From NCBI GenBank assembly GCA_002007465.1, contig LNAC01000374.1, forward strand, positions 1,455,637 to 1,519,636: a stretch of 64,000 nt of DNA, written 5' to 3'. Position 1 is the stretch's first letter, and each line of letters begins with the position of its first letter. Both the position numbers and the translations under genes were made by a program. This document shows, piece by piece, positions 1 to 12,394 of the stretch. The notes beneath the pieces were generated by a model, which had not been told where the DNA came from, did no database searches, and was given only the letters and a program-made list of their open reading frames with translations. Source of the DNA: Ailurus styani. Lineage: Eukaryota; Chordata; Mammalia; Carnivora; Ailuridae.

Positions 1-3
1 TCA

Positions 4-6
<3 letters not shown>

Positions 7-37
<31 letters not shown>
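7..37. repeat. (GT)n microsatellite
   Basis: About 15 uninterrupted GT units at the very start of the window, which may be cut by the window edge. It is a likely length-polymorphic marker. Confidence 0.95.
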
Positions 38-38
<1 letters not shown>

Positions 39-2314
39 ATGTAATTGTGTAAATCAATGGCCATTTAGGGTATATGCTGTTAAAGAGTTGAATTTAATAA
101 TTTTGTTAGATTCAAATAACATGCCTTTTTAGAGACAACAGGGTTTGTGATTATATTGCGAGGGTTATAAAATAACTTCAAGAAAAAATAGAGTGTCAAA
201 GACGTAAATTGAAAAAAATTAAGAGAACAATGTTTAAAATTAAAGGATGGATTTTGAATGGGCTCTTTAGTAGAGGCTGGCTTAATGTCCATTTCTCTGT
301 GCACTGATTAGACGTAAATCTTTGATCTTCATTCTTCATTTTCTCATAAATGGTTATTCCTTTGTCATAACTTATTATATATTATGTATGTATATTATAT
401 GATGTATGTATTTTGTATCACAAAATATGTATTTCTGTAAGATGAATTGTTTGTACAGGAAGCATTAGTGCATTCTATTCATACATTCAGGTTCTTTTTC
501 TCCACACTACTGCAGTAACTATGTGTTCTTATATGTAGTCAAATGTCTTCCCATGTCCTTAGAGTGAAGCAAAGTGAAGTCAAGACTAACTATATTGATC
601 AATCCAACCAGGAGAAAATAAATTTTGAATTCTAAGAAAAGTTTTGTTTGTTTTGAAATATGACACAACATCCTAGCTTGACAGAGGGCTTTATTACTCT
701 GTTTTATGCCTCGTAGGAGAAATTTGAGCTTGCTAAAAATTGCTTTTATAATATGAGATAGATTAGCTTGGGGTGGTTGGAGGAGATATGGGTATTGTGT
801 GGATTACATAGGTATGAGAACGCATTATTTACATTAGGTTTCCATTATTTTTGCAAATCATGAGTTTAAGTATCAGTTTACCAATGTGTGTTGGTTCTTA
901 ATGCACATTTAGAAAAATAAGTGCCAGAGTCTGTTTTATACTCTTCAGATTCCCCAAAGGAGGCACTCTGCATAATTTAGATTATGGTCCCATACAAAGA
1001 GAAAAGGTGGCACAGGTGTGGAGTGGCTCATTACTTTAAATGGTTGGCCCTCTGTTATGTTAATAAAATACAAAGCTGTCACTCTTCTCCCTCTTCTATT
1101 ACAGAAGGCATAGCCCCGAGGTTCCATACTGGACAGTGCTTGTTTAAGTAAATGTCAGGAGTGATCTTGATTCAAAATTTGGCATAAAACACTGTATTAG
1201 AATTGATTACCCCAGGGGCTATAAATACAAAATATCTGACAAAGGCCCTGACAAACAAGAAATTTATCAGAAAACAAGCCAATTGTAGATCACAAGTACA
1301 AATCAGCAGCACTGCTTTGTTGAACTGTCTTTCTCTGTTGAATAGAGATAAGATTGATTGGTTCAACCTTTGGCAAGCTCCCTTAGGCAACAATAAAAAT
1401 ACAAAAAGTACTGGTGGGAAGGGAGATAGTATAAACTTATAGTTAGGGAATTTTGTAAAAAAAATGGGGGAAAAAGTCAGTGAGAAAACTTTTGATAGGG
1501 AACTAGCAGATGGCATGCCAAAGAACTCTTGTCATTTATCACATTGACTGTGATTATCTTTTTGCCTTGCTTACCATAATTAGAAATGGAAAGTGATTTT
1601 TTTTCCCCTTCTGGAAGAAAGTTCTTATTTTTCTAATATAGAATATTGAAATGACTAGGTTATAGAACTTCATTAACATCCCAAATATTTTACTCCTAGT
1701 TCTTTTATGTGAGAATCTTCAATGTGGTTACATTAGTAAACTAATCACATGCTATAAAAGAGTAAAGAAACTTTTAAATCAATTTAAATAAAGCAGAATG
1801 GTACATTGTGGTGTTCTGATTGATGGGTAATAGCAAATGCTTGAGAAACAGGAGACAACTAGAAAATACTTTAAAAATGTTATTTTTTTTAGGACTTTAA
1901 TCATTCAGAACATATACTTTATTTTTATTATTCAAAATATAAAAAGGAACCAAACAGAATTTGTATGTGGCTAGAGGTCTTTGCTTGATTGGATTTTCCC
2001 CTCTGGAGGAAGAATAATCTATGCATTCTAAAATTGCAATTCCATGAAGCCAGATGATCATCAAGGTACATGAATTAAATCAATATTTTAATTTTCAAAT
2101 ACATTATAAATGTCTAGGAAATATATGTTTAGGAGAATTATTTTCAAGACATATTTGTAAAGCAGTCTTGAAGATATATATATCAGTGCTGTCATAAATT
2201 GCTACATGGAAAATTGATGATTGAAAGTAGCCCTGTCATTTCTTTACATTAAATATAGTAGAAAACTATATTAATTTTCCAAATATCTTTACTTATGTTA
2301 CTTAATGAAAACAA
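38..2314. other. unassigned AT-rich DNA, no gene seen
   Basis: I recognise no coding exon, RNA gene or repeat family here. The longest open frame is 114 codons on the minus strand (1172-1516). It resembles nothing I know and has no supporting features. Confidence 0.5.
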
Positions 2315-2470
2315 TGGTATGACCTTTGCATGTTACTTAGCTGAGTAGCCCCCATGTTCTCATCTGAAAAAGGGGACCCATTAATAATGCCAGTCTTATG
2401 AAGATTAAATGCATTTAATGTATTTAGCATAGTGCCTGGCATATAGTAACACAATTAATTATAGTTCTCA
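2315..2470 (+). mobile_element. MIR SINE fragment
   Basis: The order of motifs matches the 3' two thirds of MIR: a degraded tctcatctgaaaaagggga block, then gaagattaaatgcatttaat, then agtgcctggcatatagtaa. It is highly diverged, as expected for MIR, and no target duplication is visible. Confidence 0.65.
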
Positions 2471-2634
2471 CTATTTTAGTTTTATTTCTTTGAATCTTAA
2501 GATTTAGCAACACTACTTGGAAGAGAAACCTTGATTATTAAAAAAAATGTAGAAAGAACATAGAATTGATATAGTTATTTTTCTGTTAAAAAACTTTTAA
2601 TTTTTCTCAGGCTCTTATTAAATAATGTCTCCGT

Positions 2635-3130
2635 GAGGAGCCTGCCATTCCAGGCACTGCACAGTGACCCCAGCCTACCTCTCCAGACTTTTTCTCCATG
2701 ACACACTTCCTCCTACTGCATACTTGCACCCTGTGCAATTCTAGATTCCAGTATGAATAACTCACTTTTGGTTAACACATCCTCTCTTTTTCCAGCACCA
2801 CTGTTCTTGTTGTGTTCATTTCTGAGAATATCCATTTCCAGGTTTTTACAAGTTTAAATCTTTACTAATTTTTAAAATCCTGTTAAAATCCAATTTTTAA
2901 ATTTTCCATGATGCTTCTTCCATTTCTCCAGCTGCCATTGTGGGGGAAAAAAAGGTCCATCCCTCCTTTGATTTAGAAAATTCCATCTGTTTCTCTTATG
3001 TGCCCTGTCTTCTGTCTTCCATTTACCTGAAAAGCAGTGCACGTCTTATCCATATGTACACTCCCTACCCGGCACAGGACCTTGCACAGAGGAGATGCTC
3101 TGTGCACACTTACTGATTGAATGATTATTG
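2635..3130 (+). mobile_element. L2 LINE 3' portion
   Basis: Contains the L2 signature cagcctacctctccagactt near the left edge. The typical L2 end follows: a cacaggaccttgcacagagg block, a degraded 'days in the calendar' stretch and a terminal tgattgaatga. The middle is strongly diverged. There is no open reading frame. Confidence 0.6.
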
Positions 3131-3530
3131 CATCATGATGTATTTAAAGTCAGTAGCTATGTGCTATCACTGATTATAACTACTTATAATATGTTAAGGA
3201 AGTTCTTAAGAGTGAAGAAAATGCTTATTTTAATAGTTACCATTGTAAATTTTGTAAAAATCCTAATTCTTAATTTAAGGGTAACCTAGCCTTAATTTGG
3301 AAATAGAGACTTGGGCATGATTTTTGTAGATAGACCTAGAAGTTGAATATTTATCTGCATGGATTCTAGAGAGCTAATCCTGGTCATTCAGATTCCAAAC
3401 ATCTTCTTTTCCTTTTTGCCAAAAATATTTGCTTGCCTTGATTATGTAGGTTATTGTTGAATTCTTCATTTTTCATACTTTATTTCAATTACTGGTCCTA
3501 CTCAGTTTTCCGATCCTCCTTTGGCAGATG

Positions 3531-3789
3531 ACAAATTCTCTCACCTGGGCTGCCGGGGTAGCTTAGTTGGTTAAGTGTCTGACTCTCGGTTTCGGCATAG
3601 GTCATGATCTCAAAGTCGTGAGATTGAGCCCCACATCTAGTCCCACATGAAGCCTGGTGTTGGGCTCCATGCTCAGCCAGGAGTCTGCTTGAGATTGCTT
3701 CCTCTCCCTCTCCTCCTGCCTCTTCCCTGCACTCTCTCTCAAATAAATAAATAAATCTTAAACAAACAAAAGCAACAAATTCTCTTACC
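3531..3789 (+). mobile_element. CAN-SINE (older tRNA-Lys-derived type) with TSD
   Basis: The body spans about 3546-3774. It starts with a degraded tRNA-like head (gtagcttagttggttaagtg, corresponding to an A box). The B-box-like part is gtgagattgagccccac, followed by a CT-rich middle and an aaataaataaataaatctta tail. Flanking 15-bp duplications are acaaattctctcacc (3531-3545) and acaaattctcttacc (3775-3789), with one mismatch. The sequence ttaagtgtctgactct in the head marks an older subfamily than the mustelid type. Confidence 0.93.
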
Positions 3790-6549
3790 CGAAAAAATCC
3801 ATTTTAGTGTCAGTTATCACATTGTAATGTGGCCTGAAAATAACTCTATTCCTGCACCATGAACTGATGACCCTATTGTAGATAGTCAACTCTCTCCTAG
3901 TAATCGATCTGGTCGCCATGGTTACAAAGATTCCAAGAGCCTGGTTGTATGTGATTCAGGATAATAATGAAAATAATGATGAAAATTTCTCATAGGTGTT
4001 CTCTAACAAAAAAGACTCATATTTGGTATGGCATAGACAAAAGAATATATTGAATTTTTCCTCCCTGTTTTAGCTTTTCATTTGACCATGAGCATTTTTC
4101 ATTATCAGGGGATACAAAATACACACAGAAATGTGAAGATAGGTCAACTCCTTGAGTATGTCTGCTGAGCATTGTGCTAAATCATGTCATCATGAATATA
4201 TTCATTTCTTTGTTGAGAACTTTGTATTACGACTATTTTGAATGCAAAGTTTTTTTATAAAAAAATTCTAGTCAATGAGATTCCTTAATGTTTATTTATT
4301 TGATTTTTAATGTTAAATTACTTTTTTCTACTTTTTTCTATCCAGGTTTGTTGTTTAAGGAGTACAATATTATGATTTGTTATATGTATACATTAAAAAT
4401 GATTACCACAATAAGGTTAGTTAACGCATCCATCAACCCACATAGTTATGTTTTTTTCCACCTAAGAATCTTATATGGTCTTTTTCAACCTTTGTGCTGC
4501 TGTGCTATTATAATTGAAATAATTTAGTAAGGCAGGGTAAGGAGAAAGGAATTTAATTATAAAAAAAATTACTCAAAGGGAATCAAAAGAAAAAAAAATC
4601 CCAAGAAAATTGAATTGAATGAAAACTGTGAAAAGTGAAGAGTATTCATGTTAAAATGTAATTGGCCTAAATTATATTAGGTCACCCCGTTTTGATGGAT
4701 TAAGACAGAAAATCACTAGTCATTAACAGATAGTTATTGAACATCTATGTTGTACAAAGAACTATAACACATTGACGGCCTATAGAAAAATGAGGTGAAA
4801 AAGAATTATACTTGGAAAAGAGTTATAATTGACTATGGACATAGACAACTGATTTGGGATTTATTTGGAATAATGAAAGGAAAGCAAGAGAATAAGCATT
4901 CATTGGAGGGACAGAAAAGATGAGGATGGGCTGTTCAGGGAGATGTCTTGCACATGGAGACTGAGGAGAGAGGGAGAGGGAGAGAGCACAAGAAAGCATC
5001 ACTAAGATGAAGATATTAAGGATTCTAGAAAGATAAGAAATGAATCAAATTAAAATAGCTTCTGAAAGCTGAGGGCAAGAATAGGCACTTTAGGGGGTAG
5101 TGTATTTGCTTTTCATGAGAAATCCATGGACTAAATCTTTTTGGGAAAAAAAATAAATAAAAGAGGTACTGAAGCTATCTGCTTGGCACTTGGCAGTCAG
5201 AACTCAAACTCTCTGTTAGAAAGGAAGTCCCAAGCAGCACACCTTTTCCTAAGTGAACTAGATGGTTCTTGGTTTTCGTTTTGAGAACTGGGTAAACCAT
5301 GACATTTGTTCACTCATGAGGTAAACTGGTCACAATATTCCCTGAAATTCTAATTGAGGACAACTTTAGGACTAATTTAGGACACCTTTAGGACTTAAGA
5401 GAGAGAATGAGGGGCAAAAAGGTTGTGTGAAGGGTATGTCTTTTAAAAGTGGTCTAGAACTATTACCTGTTTCTATCTAAACAACTTTGGCTGTATAAAT
5501 TCTTAAAGGAAAATGTTCATTTTTGGGCTATTCATGGAAAAGCTTACAAAAGACTAAATTCCATTAAAATATTTTCTGAAAGCTAAATCAACATTGTTAA
5601 CAGTGGATTTGCTCTGTGATGTGTTCAAACACAAGGCTTCTGCCAAGTGTTTTTGCTACCATATGTACACCTATTAATTAACTCTTTGTAAATGTCTTTG
5701 GTGTTCCCTTGGGTTTGCTGAAGTTTGCTGTTGAAGCATCACTTTTGCCACAAATCCTGTTTCTTTCAGTTTTGAATATGGAGATGGAGTTTTTAGATGC
5801 CCTAATAAATAGCACCTCTTTCCCATCCAAGTTTGTAACCATTTGAGAAATAAAGATGGAAATTAGACAAATAGGGATCAGTGTATTAACATAAATACTG
5901 ATGAAACTGATACTGAAGGGCATGGCTTATTGTGAGAGCCAAATGGGGCTTGCTTCCTAAATTAGAAAACCATACCCATTCACAAGTAATGCAGACCTCT
6001 TCGCCTTCAGGGAGCATAAAGGAGAATAAAATACATATTCTGAGTCAGACCTCAAGAGAGAAAGAGGAAGGCTATGGGCTAAGCTCATTCAGTTACTCCT
6101 TCCAAACTCATTAATCTTAAGTCACTCAGTCACCAATGGAAAGAGTATGAGGCCAAGAGAGTTACTCTAATAGGATATTTTCCTTCTGGAAATGGGAAGT
6201 ATGGGGAATATGCATATATCCTGACATTAGAGCTCTATATTGTTGTGTTTAATATTTAAAAAAAAATTGTTATAACAAAACTGGGAACTAATGACTTCCC
6301 TTTTTAAAACAATCGCCTACATTTTCCACCCTTTCTCTTTTGTGGAAGGCCATTGAGAATATCCAGAAAGCAATATAAAGACATCGTCAAATATAACAGA
6401 TTGCTTCGTTGTTACCAACGTTTCAACTAAACCTTTCAATTTGCCTCATTGACCAATTTTGTATATTAAATATACATTTGTCATAAGTCCAGGGATGTTG
6501 ACCTTTTCCAGATTATCTCATTCTTTTATTGTTGGGCTAAAGTTTCTAG
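3790..6549. other. unassigned AT-rich DNA
   Basis: Apart from a weak L2-like tail near 4720-4800, I recognise nothing here. A GA-rich patch lies at about 4965-4990. No open frame exceeds about 80 codons and none looks like a known protein. Confidence 0.45.
4720..4800 (-). mobile_element. possible L2 3'-end fragment
   Basis: The stretch gttattgaacatctatgttg, followed by a degraded copy of the reverse-complemented L2 terminus, suggests a minus-strand L2 tail. The match is short and diverged. Confidence 0.35.
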
Positions 6550-6792
6550 CTGATAACTTATGTTCTTTTTTTTTTTTTTTGAAGATGTACTTATTTATTC
6601 CAGAGAGAGTTTGAGAGAATGCATGAGTGGGGGGAGGGGCAGAGGAAGAGGGAAAGAGAGTCCAAAGCAGACTCCACACTGAACACAGAGCCTGACTATG
6701 TGGGGCTACACAGTTAGATCCTACCTGAACTGAAACCAAGAGTCGGATGCACTTAACCTATTGTGCCACCCAGGCTCCTGATAACTTATGTT
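6550..6792 (-). mobile_element. CAN-SINE (older type), minus strand, with perfect TSD
   Basis: The T-rich tail lies on the left (6565-6582) and the head on the right, ending in gtgccacccaggctcctg. A perfect 15-bp duplication, ctgataacttatgtt, flanks it at 6550-6564 and 6778-6792. The body is diverged from the young consensus, so it is an older subfamily despite the intact duplication. Confidence 0.95.
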
Positions 6793-7094
6793 ATAAAATC
6801 AACTCAAATTCACCTGCTAAGGTGATATTATGAATAGAATTTATCCTTGTGAGGAATGAAAACATGGTATTTGTTTTCTATATTATCAGATTGTTCAAAG
6901 GTATTTGCATAAGTATGTACAAATATTCCTTTAAAACTATATCTGTGAGGGAATGATAATTGTGATTATTTAATGAAATATATCCATTTTGTGTTTCCCC
7001 TGGAATAAACTCTATTATCTGCAGGGACACCTTCCAAGGGAGTCACATGTTCAGCACCTGCCTGTTGGACTCGAGGGCTGGAATAATACATAGC

Positions 7095-7345
7095 GCTTGA
7101 CTTGAGTACTTTAAGACAGGCATGGGAAAGGTATTGTAACCTTAAGCTTGGGTTCAAACTCAGCTTTGCTACCTTATTTTTCATGCTTTCCTTGGACAAT
7201 TTGCCTAATTTCTCTTTGCTCTAGTTTCTTTACCTGCAAAATGGAAATAGTAATAGTATTACATTTTAAGATAATATCAATTAACATTGTATATGTCTTT
7301 AATACAAAAACACTTATTAAGTACTAAAAATTTTAGCTATTATTA
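7095..7345 (+). mobile_element. MIR SINE
   Basis: A nearly full-length diverged MIR. It has the aagcttgggttcaaactcag core region, a degraded 'ttgcctaatttctctttgct' block, ctgcaaaatggaaatagtaa and a final attattattgtcatcc-like tail. The order and spacing fit the MIR consensus. Confidence 0.65.
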
Positions 7346-7679
7346 TTGTCATCCTTATGAATGCCAGGGAGTGGCAATTTCTAAACCACTTTTACTTTTC
7401 TGTGGATATACTGGTCTTCACCTGACAAAACAGATAAAGATAAAGGCATATCAGCTGGCTTGGGCCATTAGCTCTGCCTCCTTACTTTCAGTGGCTTCTT
7501 CTCATCCTCTATCTATGTAATGAAGGTGCTCCTGTCTCTTTGTAAAATAAAAAGGGAAACTTTTCTTTGATTCTTCCTTCCTCTCTAAATATGAATCTCT
7601 CTTTTTCACTTCTCCTTTAGAACTGGGACATTCACTTCTCTTTTTCTTGTATAAATCATCCCTCAGTTTCTAATTTAAC

Positions 7680-7800
7680 TTTATCTTCACAAATACTTAT
7701 TGAGCATATGCTTGGTGCTATCAGTGGTAATTGAGATACCATGGTGAGTAAGATACATCCAGACTTTACTTGCATGGAAAGTCTGCCTCCACTGTTGTGC
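7680..7800 (-). mobile_element. L2 3'-end fragment
   Basis: acaaatacttattgagcata, then a degraded 'cttggtgctatcagtggtaa' and gtgagtaagatacatccaga, reads as the reverse complement of the L2 terminus. Confidence 0.45.
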
Positions 7801-7995
7801 TGAAACTTTTCTACAAAGGGGGCAACCACTCCTAATTGGAGAATTTTGGTGGTCAATTCTCCCTCTCTGTATTATGTAACAACAGCTCTAGGGCATTTGA
7901 GATAGATGGCATTCTTGAAACCATGCTCTCACTTGATCTTTCACCAGTCTCTCTGGGTCTTTCCCTACCTCTCAGGACCTTCGAATTAGTTTCCT

Positions 7996-8225
7996 TAAGT
8001 TCCTCTTAAAAAAAAAAAAGATTTCTTTATTTATTTGAGAGACAGAATGCACATGGCGGGAGGCATGGAGGGAGAGGGAGAGAGAAACTCAAGCAGATTC
8101 CACACTGAGCATGGAGCCTGATGTGGGGCTTAATCCCCGACCCATAAGTTCATGACCCCAGTGGAAAACCAAGAGTTGGTGGCTCAACTGCCCTCTCCAC
8201 TCAGGCTCCCCAAGTTCCTTTTTTT
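7996..8225 (-). mobile_element. CAN-SINE (older type), minus strand
   Basis: The left side is an A/T-rich tail with aaagatttctttatttattt. The right side has the degraded head ending in cactcaggctcccc. The flanks taagttcct (from about 7998) and caagttcct (from about 8213) are a short imperfect target duplication. The gcccgatgcggg-type core is degraded to gcctgatgtggggc. Confidence 0.88.
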
Positions 8226-8269
8226 TTTTTTTAATATTTTATACTTTTTCAATTATACCTCAGAGTTCT

Positions 8270-8722
8270 GTCTTCCGTCCTCTTGGAATCTCAAGAGTAG
8301 CATTTTCAGTTGTATGTAAGATTCTGATTTGTTAAATTCCAATGCTCAGAGTCATAATATTCAAACATGCTCAACAAACATCTCCTTTTCTCGCTTTCAA
8401 TTTTGCTCCTATCTGGCACTTGTTTTTTCCCTTAAAAGCATCACCACTGATCCTTCCATTCCCCAAACTTGTAACTCAGTGTCTTTCAGAACCATGCACA
8501 ATTGATCTAGTCTCACTGCCTTTGCCTTCTTCATATCTCTAAATTCCATTCTCCACCCTATTTGCCTTCAACAAGACTTTCCATTCCTCTAAACCATTCA
8601 GCTATGCCAAGTCTACCTAATTGGCAAATCTAGCTAAATAAAAATGGAACCTAAATCTTTCACAATCTGGCCTTAGTTTTCTTTTAGAGTGATAGTATCT
8701 ACTGCTTTTCTCTCATTCCAGG
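8270..8722 (+). mobile_element. L2 LINE, left part (split by an LTR)
   Basis: Contains tttcacaatctggccttagt and tctaaattccattctccacc, which match the untranslated-like 3' region of L2 in order. The element is interrupted at about 8723 by an MLT1A-like LTR and seems to resume near 9130, where ctttgcaccatctcttcctt corresponds to the next L2 segment. Confidence 0.6.
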
Positions 8723-9087
8723 TGACATGGACTGCATTGGGCTCCCTCCCTCCCCAAATTCATATGTTGAAACCCTAACCCCCCCATACAACTGTATTTG
8801 GAAGTAGGGCCTCTAGGAGGTAATTAAGGTTAAGTGAGGTCATAAGGGCCCTGATCCAAAAGGATGGGTGGCCTTATAAGAAGAAAAGAGAGAAGTCTCT
8901 CTCTTTCTCTCTGCTTTGTGAGGACACAGTTGGAAGGCATCCAAATATAAACCAGGAAGAGAACTCTCACCAGGAACCAAATTGGCTAGCCCCTTGATCT
9001 GCGACTTTTAGCTTCTAGAACTCTGAATTCAAGAGTTCTAGGGTTAGTTCAAGAGTCAAGAGGTCAAGAGTTAGCTTCTAGAACTCA
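8723..9087 (+). mobile_element. MLT1A-like MaLR solo LTR
   Basis: The order of blocks follows the MLT1A consensus: caaattcatatgttgaaacc, agtagggcctctaggaggta, aggtcataagggccctgatc, cttataagaagaaaagagag, tgtgaggacacagttggaag, aaccaggaagagaactctca, and a terminal block ending in agcttctagaact. The expected poly(A)-signal and terminal region after the last block is missing and replaced by a locally duplicated sequence. No internal retroviral sequence is present. It lies inside an L2. Confidence 0.85.
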
Positions 9088-9157
9088 AATTTTTATTTCT
9101 GACCATTATTTTTAGACAATACCATGTCTTTGCACCACAATACCATGTCTTTGCACC
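9008..9157. repeat. local rearrangement: direct repeats and a palindrome at the LTR 3' edge
   Basis: ttagcttctagaactc occurs at 9008-9023 and again at 9071-9086. Between them, ctagaactct (9015-9024) and agagttctag (9032-9041) form a perfect inverted repeat with a 7-base loop. Just downstream, the 21-base unit 9116-9136 is repeated exactly at 9137-9157. These are small duplications at the LTR/L2 boundary. Confidence 0.9.
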
Positions 9158-9490
9158 ATCTCTTCCTTCTGTCCAGAATTTTATTTTCTGCTTTCATATG
9201 TAGAAAATTCTCCTTATTTTCTAAGAGCAAGCTCAGTTATTTCCTCCTTTGTTTTCCAAAATGTCTTCATACTCACAGAAGTGGTACTAGTAACATTTGC
9301 TTTCAGAAACAGTATACTTGTATTCAAGCAATCACAACATTGTACTTTTATATTTCTTTGCCTTAAGAGTAACTTTCTTAAGCCAAGAAAAACTATTTTA
9401 TTCTCTTCTATATTTCCATGCTTAAGCACCCTGTTTTGATAATGAGTGAATACTGTTGAATAAACTAAGCATTCATGAATGAATGAGAAA
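9137..9490 (+). mobile_element. L2 LINE, right part
   Basis: Starts with tttgcaccatctcttccttc, which fits the L2 'ctttgcacatgctgttcc' segment. It ends with tgaataaactaagcattcat followed by gaatgaatgag, the usual L2 terminus. It continues the element interrupted at 8723. Confidence 0.55.
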
Positions 9491-10340
9491 TAGAGAGGCT
9501 GAATGGATTTTCCTAAACCACTGGTGTTAAATTAGGTGATGAGTTAGGTGATTAGATGGAGTATATATTCTTTTTGTGCTATCTGCTTACTAATATCTTC
9601 AGTAATTATTTATTATATAGCTACTACCTTGTATCTTTGACTTTATTGTGGGGTGGGGAGGGGGATGGTGAGTCTGAAAAAAAGAAAAAAGATGTGTTCC
9701 ATAAGTAATTAGGTTTTTGTTTTGTTTCTTTAATTTTGTTTCTTTAGCATGTTTAGATTATCAAGGGAACAAAAGTATAACCATCCATTCTAAGATCTTT
9801 CAGTATGCCACATTTCTACTTCAGAGGCTTCAGAGAATTAACAATAAGTTTATATAGCAACAGTTCAAAATTTTCTTTTTTGGTAACCAAGATCTTCAAT
9901 TTATGCCATAGAAAGGACTAATAATCATAATCATAGTTATAGCTACAATAACTACAGAAATTTAGAGTTTTAAAAGAATATTTGCAGTGGCAGCAATAAT
10001 CATCAAAATGATTCTGGCTGAAGACAACATATAATCTTGATACTAACAGCCTTAGAATAATGCAGTCAATATAATTTCATGTTTCTAATGGGTTACAAGG
10101 AAATAATAATATCTATATATTGTTCAGAATTTTAACCTGACGTAAATTGCACTCTCATTTTATAATATAATGTTATAAATAGTAACTTCATTTGTGTCTC
10201 CCTGTCTCAGTTTTAATGAAATTTGTGGCCCTAATAACAATAACTATAAAGTTAAAGTTTTATTGTTAATATTTGCATGAATTTGTCAGATTTTATAAAT
10301 TTGTGAAATATAAATTTTAGAATTTAACATATGAATTTAA
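9491..10340. other. unassigned AT-rich DNA
   Basis: I see no gene or recognisable repeat. A short G-rich patch (9649-9667) and several T or A runs are the only features. Confidence 0.45.
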
Positions 10341-10490
10341 GGAAGCCTTAGCAATAATTTAGTACAAACAACCTATTATATAGATGAAGAAATTATGCTT
10401 CGTAATAAGAATTTATACACCCGGGGGCACACAGGTAGTTCATGGTTCGGAACAAACTCTTCCTCAGCCTTTTAATACTATTGTGTAGGA
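10340..10490 (-). mobile_element. MIR SINE fragment, minus strand
   Basis: tatagatgaagaaattatgc followed by gggggcacacaggtagttca is the reverse complement of the central MIR block (bases for 'acctTGGGCAAGT' and 'CTCATCTGTAAAA'). It is diverged. Confidence 0.5.
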
Positions 10491-10529
10491 AGGCACTGCC
10501 AATACTCAGTTATAATCATTTTTCAAGGT

Positions 10530-10810
10530 GAACGAGAATCAAAGTGTGGTAGTGGGAAGAATTCAGGGTGTGAGTTCAGCAATCTCGGATTTGAGAGTGG
10601 CCTGTATGCCTTCCTTGCTGTCTCAGAGGGTTGAGCAAGTGACTTATTGTATCCTCTGCATCAGCACTTGTGAAGTAATAACAGTAATTCCATCTTACTG
10701 TCCTGTTCTGCAGTCAAGGAGGACATGTAGTTTGTGCACCATTGCATTGCCAGAGCCTGACACAGTCCTTGACACGTAGGACATGCTCAACAACTCTTTA
10801 TGGAGTGAGT
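10530..10810 (+). mobile_element. MIR-like SINE or L2 tail
   Basis: gagcaagtgacttattgtat, then tgtgaagtaataacagtaat, resembles the MIR centre. The end, gccagagcctgacacagtcc followed by ctcaacaactctttatggag, fits the shared MIR/L2 3' end. The edges are uncertain. Confidence 0.5.
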
Positions 10811-11655
10811 GAATAAAGAATGAAGAACTGTGTGAATTAAGAGTTAAGAGTATGGAGGCAGAGTGGTCAGTGCAGTAGTTCTGTGAGCTGGAAGGATGTT
10901 GGTCTGAATCATTGTATAACAAATCTCTTATATTGGTCATTTGTATTACTTCTGGTAATTAACCCATTGCAACTAATTTATTAGAGCTATGTATTTGCCC
11001 AATTACTGTAGTATCTTCAGTCTTTCTTATCACTCCTCATTAAATTCACTCTCTCAAGTATGTTGTTATTTTCCTACCTCTGGATTCACTCCTGGACTGT
11101 TTTCTTAGTGTTTCCTATCATTTTCTACTGATGGCTACAGAAAGCCCCGCCCACTTTATTACCCCACCTTCAATCTTCATCAAATTTAAAGCACCTCTGT
11201 TCCCCAGATTAGGTTTACTTCAGACAGGGCAAGCTGTAATGAGAAAGGATGGTGTGGCTAACTTCTCTACTTTTTCTCCACTTGCTTCCCACTCTGCTTA
11301 TTTCACACCTCCCCCATGCCCCACTACCCTAGAGTCAGGAACTTAGGGGAGGAAGGAGAGTTAAGAGGGCAGAAAGGGTTTCATTCAACGTGTACAGTTA
11401 TAGTCTAACATTTGATACTGCGCGTGCATGGCAGTTGGCAAGGTTACTTTTTTTCCCTGTAGGATCATTTTGTGGATTACTAGAAAATTCCACACTGCTA
11501 GAGTTCTACCAACTCAATATTTTTGGTGCTTATAACCTCCTACTTTCCTCTTTCCCCTGCTCCTTGGGGACTTTTGCCCATCTAAATAGTCCTCTTGGGA
11601 GGGGTCTTTGACAAACCCAAATCAGCTCACTTCCATAGGGTCTGCATCTGTACCA
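10811..11655. other. unassigned DNA
   Basis: Nothing recognised. It is slightly more C/T-rich than its neighbours, with short open frames only. Confidence 0.45.
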
Positions 11656-12010
11656 TTAGTGCCTTAGTTTGCTAAGGCTGCCATTACAAAGCACCACAGA
11701 CTGGGTGGTTGAACAACAAAAGTTTATTTCCTCACATTTCTGGAGGTTGGAAGTCAGAGATCAGGGCGTTGGCAAGGTTGATTTCTTCTGGGACTTCTAT
11801 CCTTGACTTGTAGATGGCCATCTTCTTCTTGTGTCTTCGTATGATCTTCCCTCTGTGTGTGTTTATGTCTAAATTTCCTTTTATTATAAAGGCACCAGTC
11901 ATATTTCATTAGATTCTACTCTAATTTTAAAGATCCTACTTTCTAGTCCACTAGCATTCTGAAGTACTAGGGGTTAAAACTTTACCATATTAATTTTGAA
12001 GTGACACAGT
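11656..12010 (-). mobile_element. MaLR (MLT1/MST-type) LTR, minus strand
   Basis: The left edge, agtttgctaaggctgccatt followed by gcaccacagactgggtggtt, is the reverse complement of the MaLR LTR 3' end. Then come tttctggaggttggaagtca, cttgtagatggccatcttct and gtatgatcttccctctgtgt in the expected reversed order. The right edge near agtactaggggttaaaactt is the LTR 5' part. No internal sequence is attached. Confidence 0.75.
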
Positions 12011-12394
12011 TTATCCCAGATTATAAAAGTCCATATTCAGGACTTTTTCACCAGATTTTGCAAGCTCAGACAGTTAATAACAAAGCTTTCTCTTGTGGAA
12101 TTTGGCCACAATCAGTCCCTTCCACTTAAACTTCTCACGTGCTTGCTGCACACCAGTCCCTCTGTCATTCAAATTCCAGAGAACGCGTGTCAAGTTTTGC
12201 CAGTAGTTCTCTTATTTGAAGGGTGTGCTGAGAGTATCTTCCACTCACTAACTGGAAACTCCCTCTCTAATGAAATCCTCCTTACAGGCATCTTCCATCC
12301 CTTCTTTTAAATGTCTGAGGGGAAGGTGGTGAGTGGCTAATGATGGCAGGACCAAGCAGATTTTAGTGGTCCAGGGCCTTAACTCCTATCATAT
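12011..12394. other. unassigned DNA
   Basis: No gene or repeat recognised in this short gap between an LTR and an ancient L1 fragment. Confidence 0.4.

Noticed and set aside
8723..9087. Possible endogenous retrovirus with genes
   Set aside because: Only LTR sequence of MaLR type is present. There is no internal region, primer-binding site or second LTR next to it.
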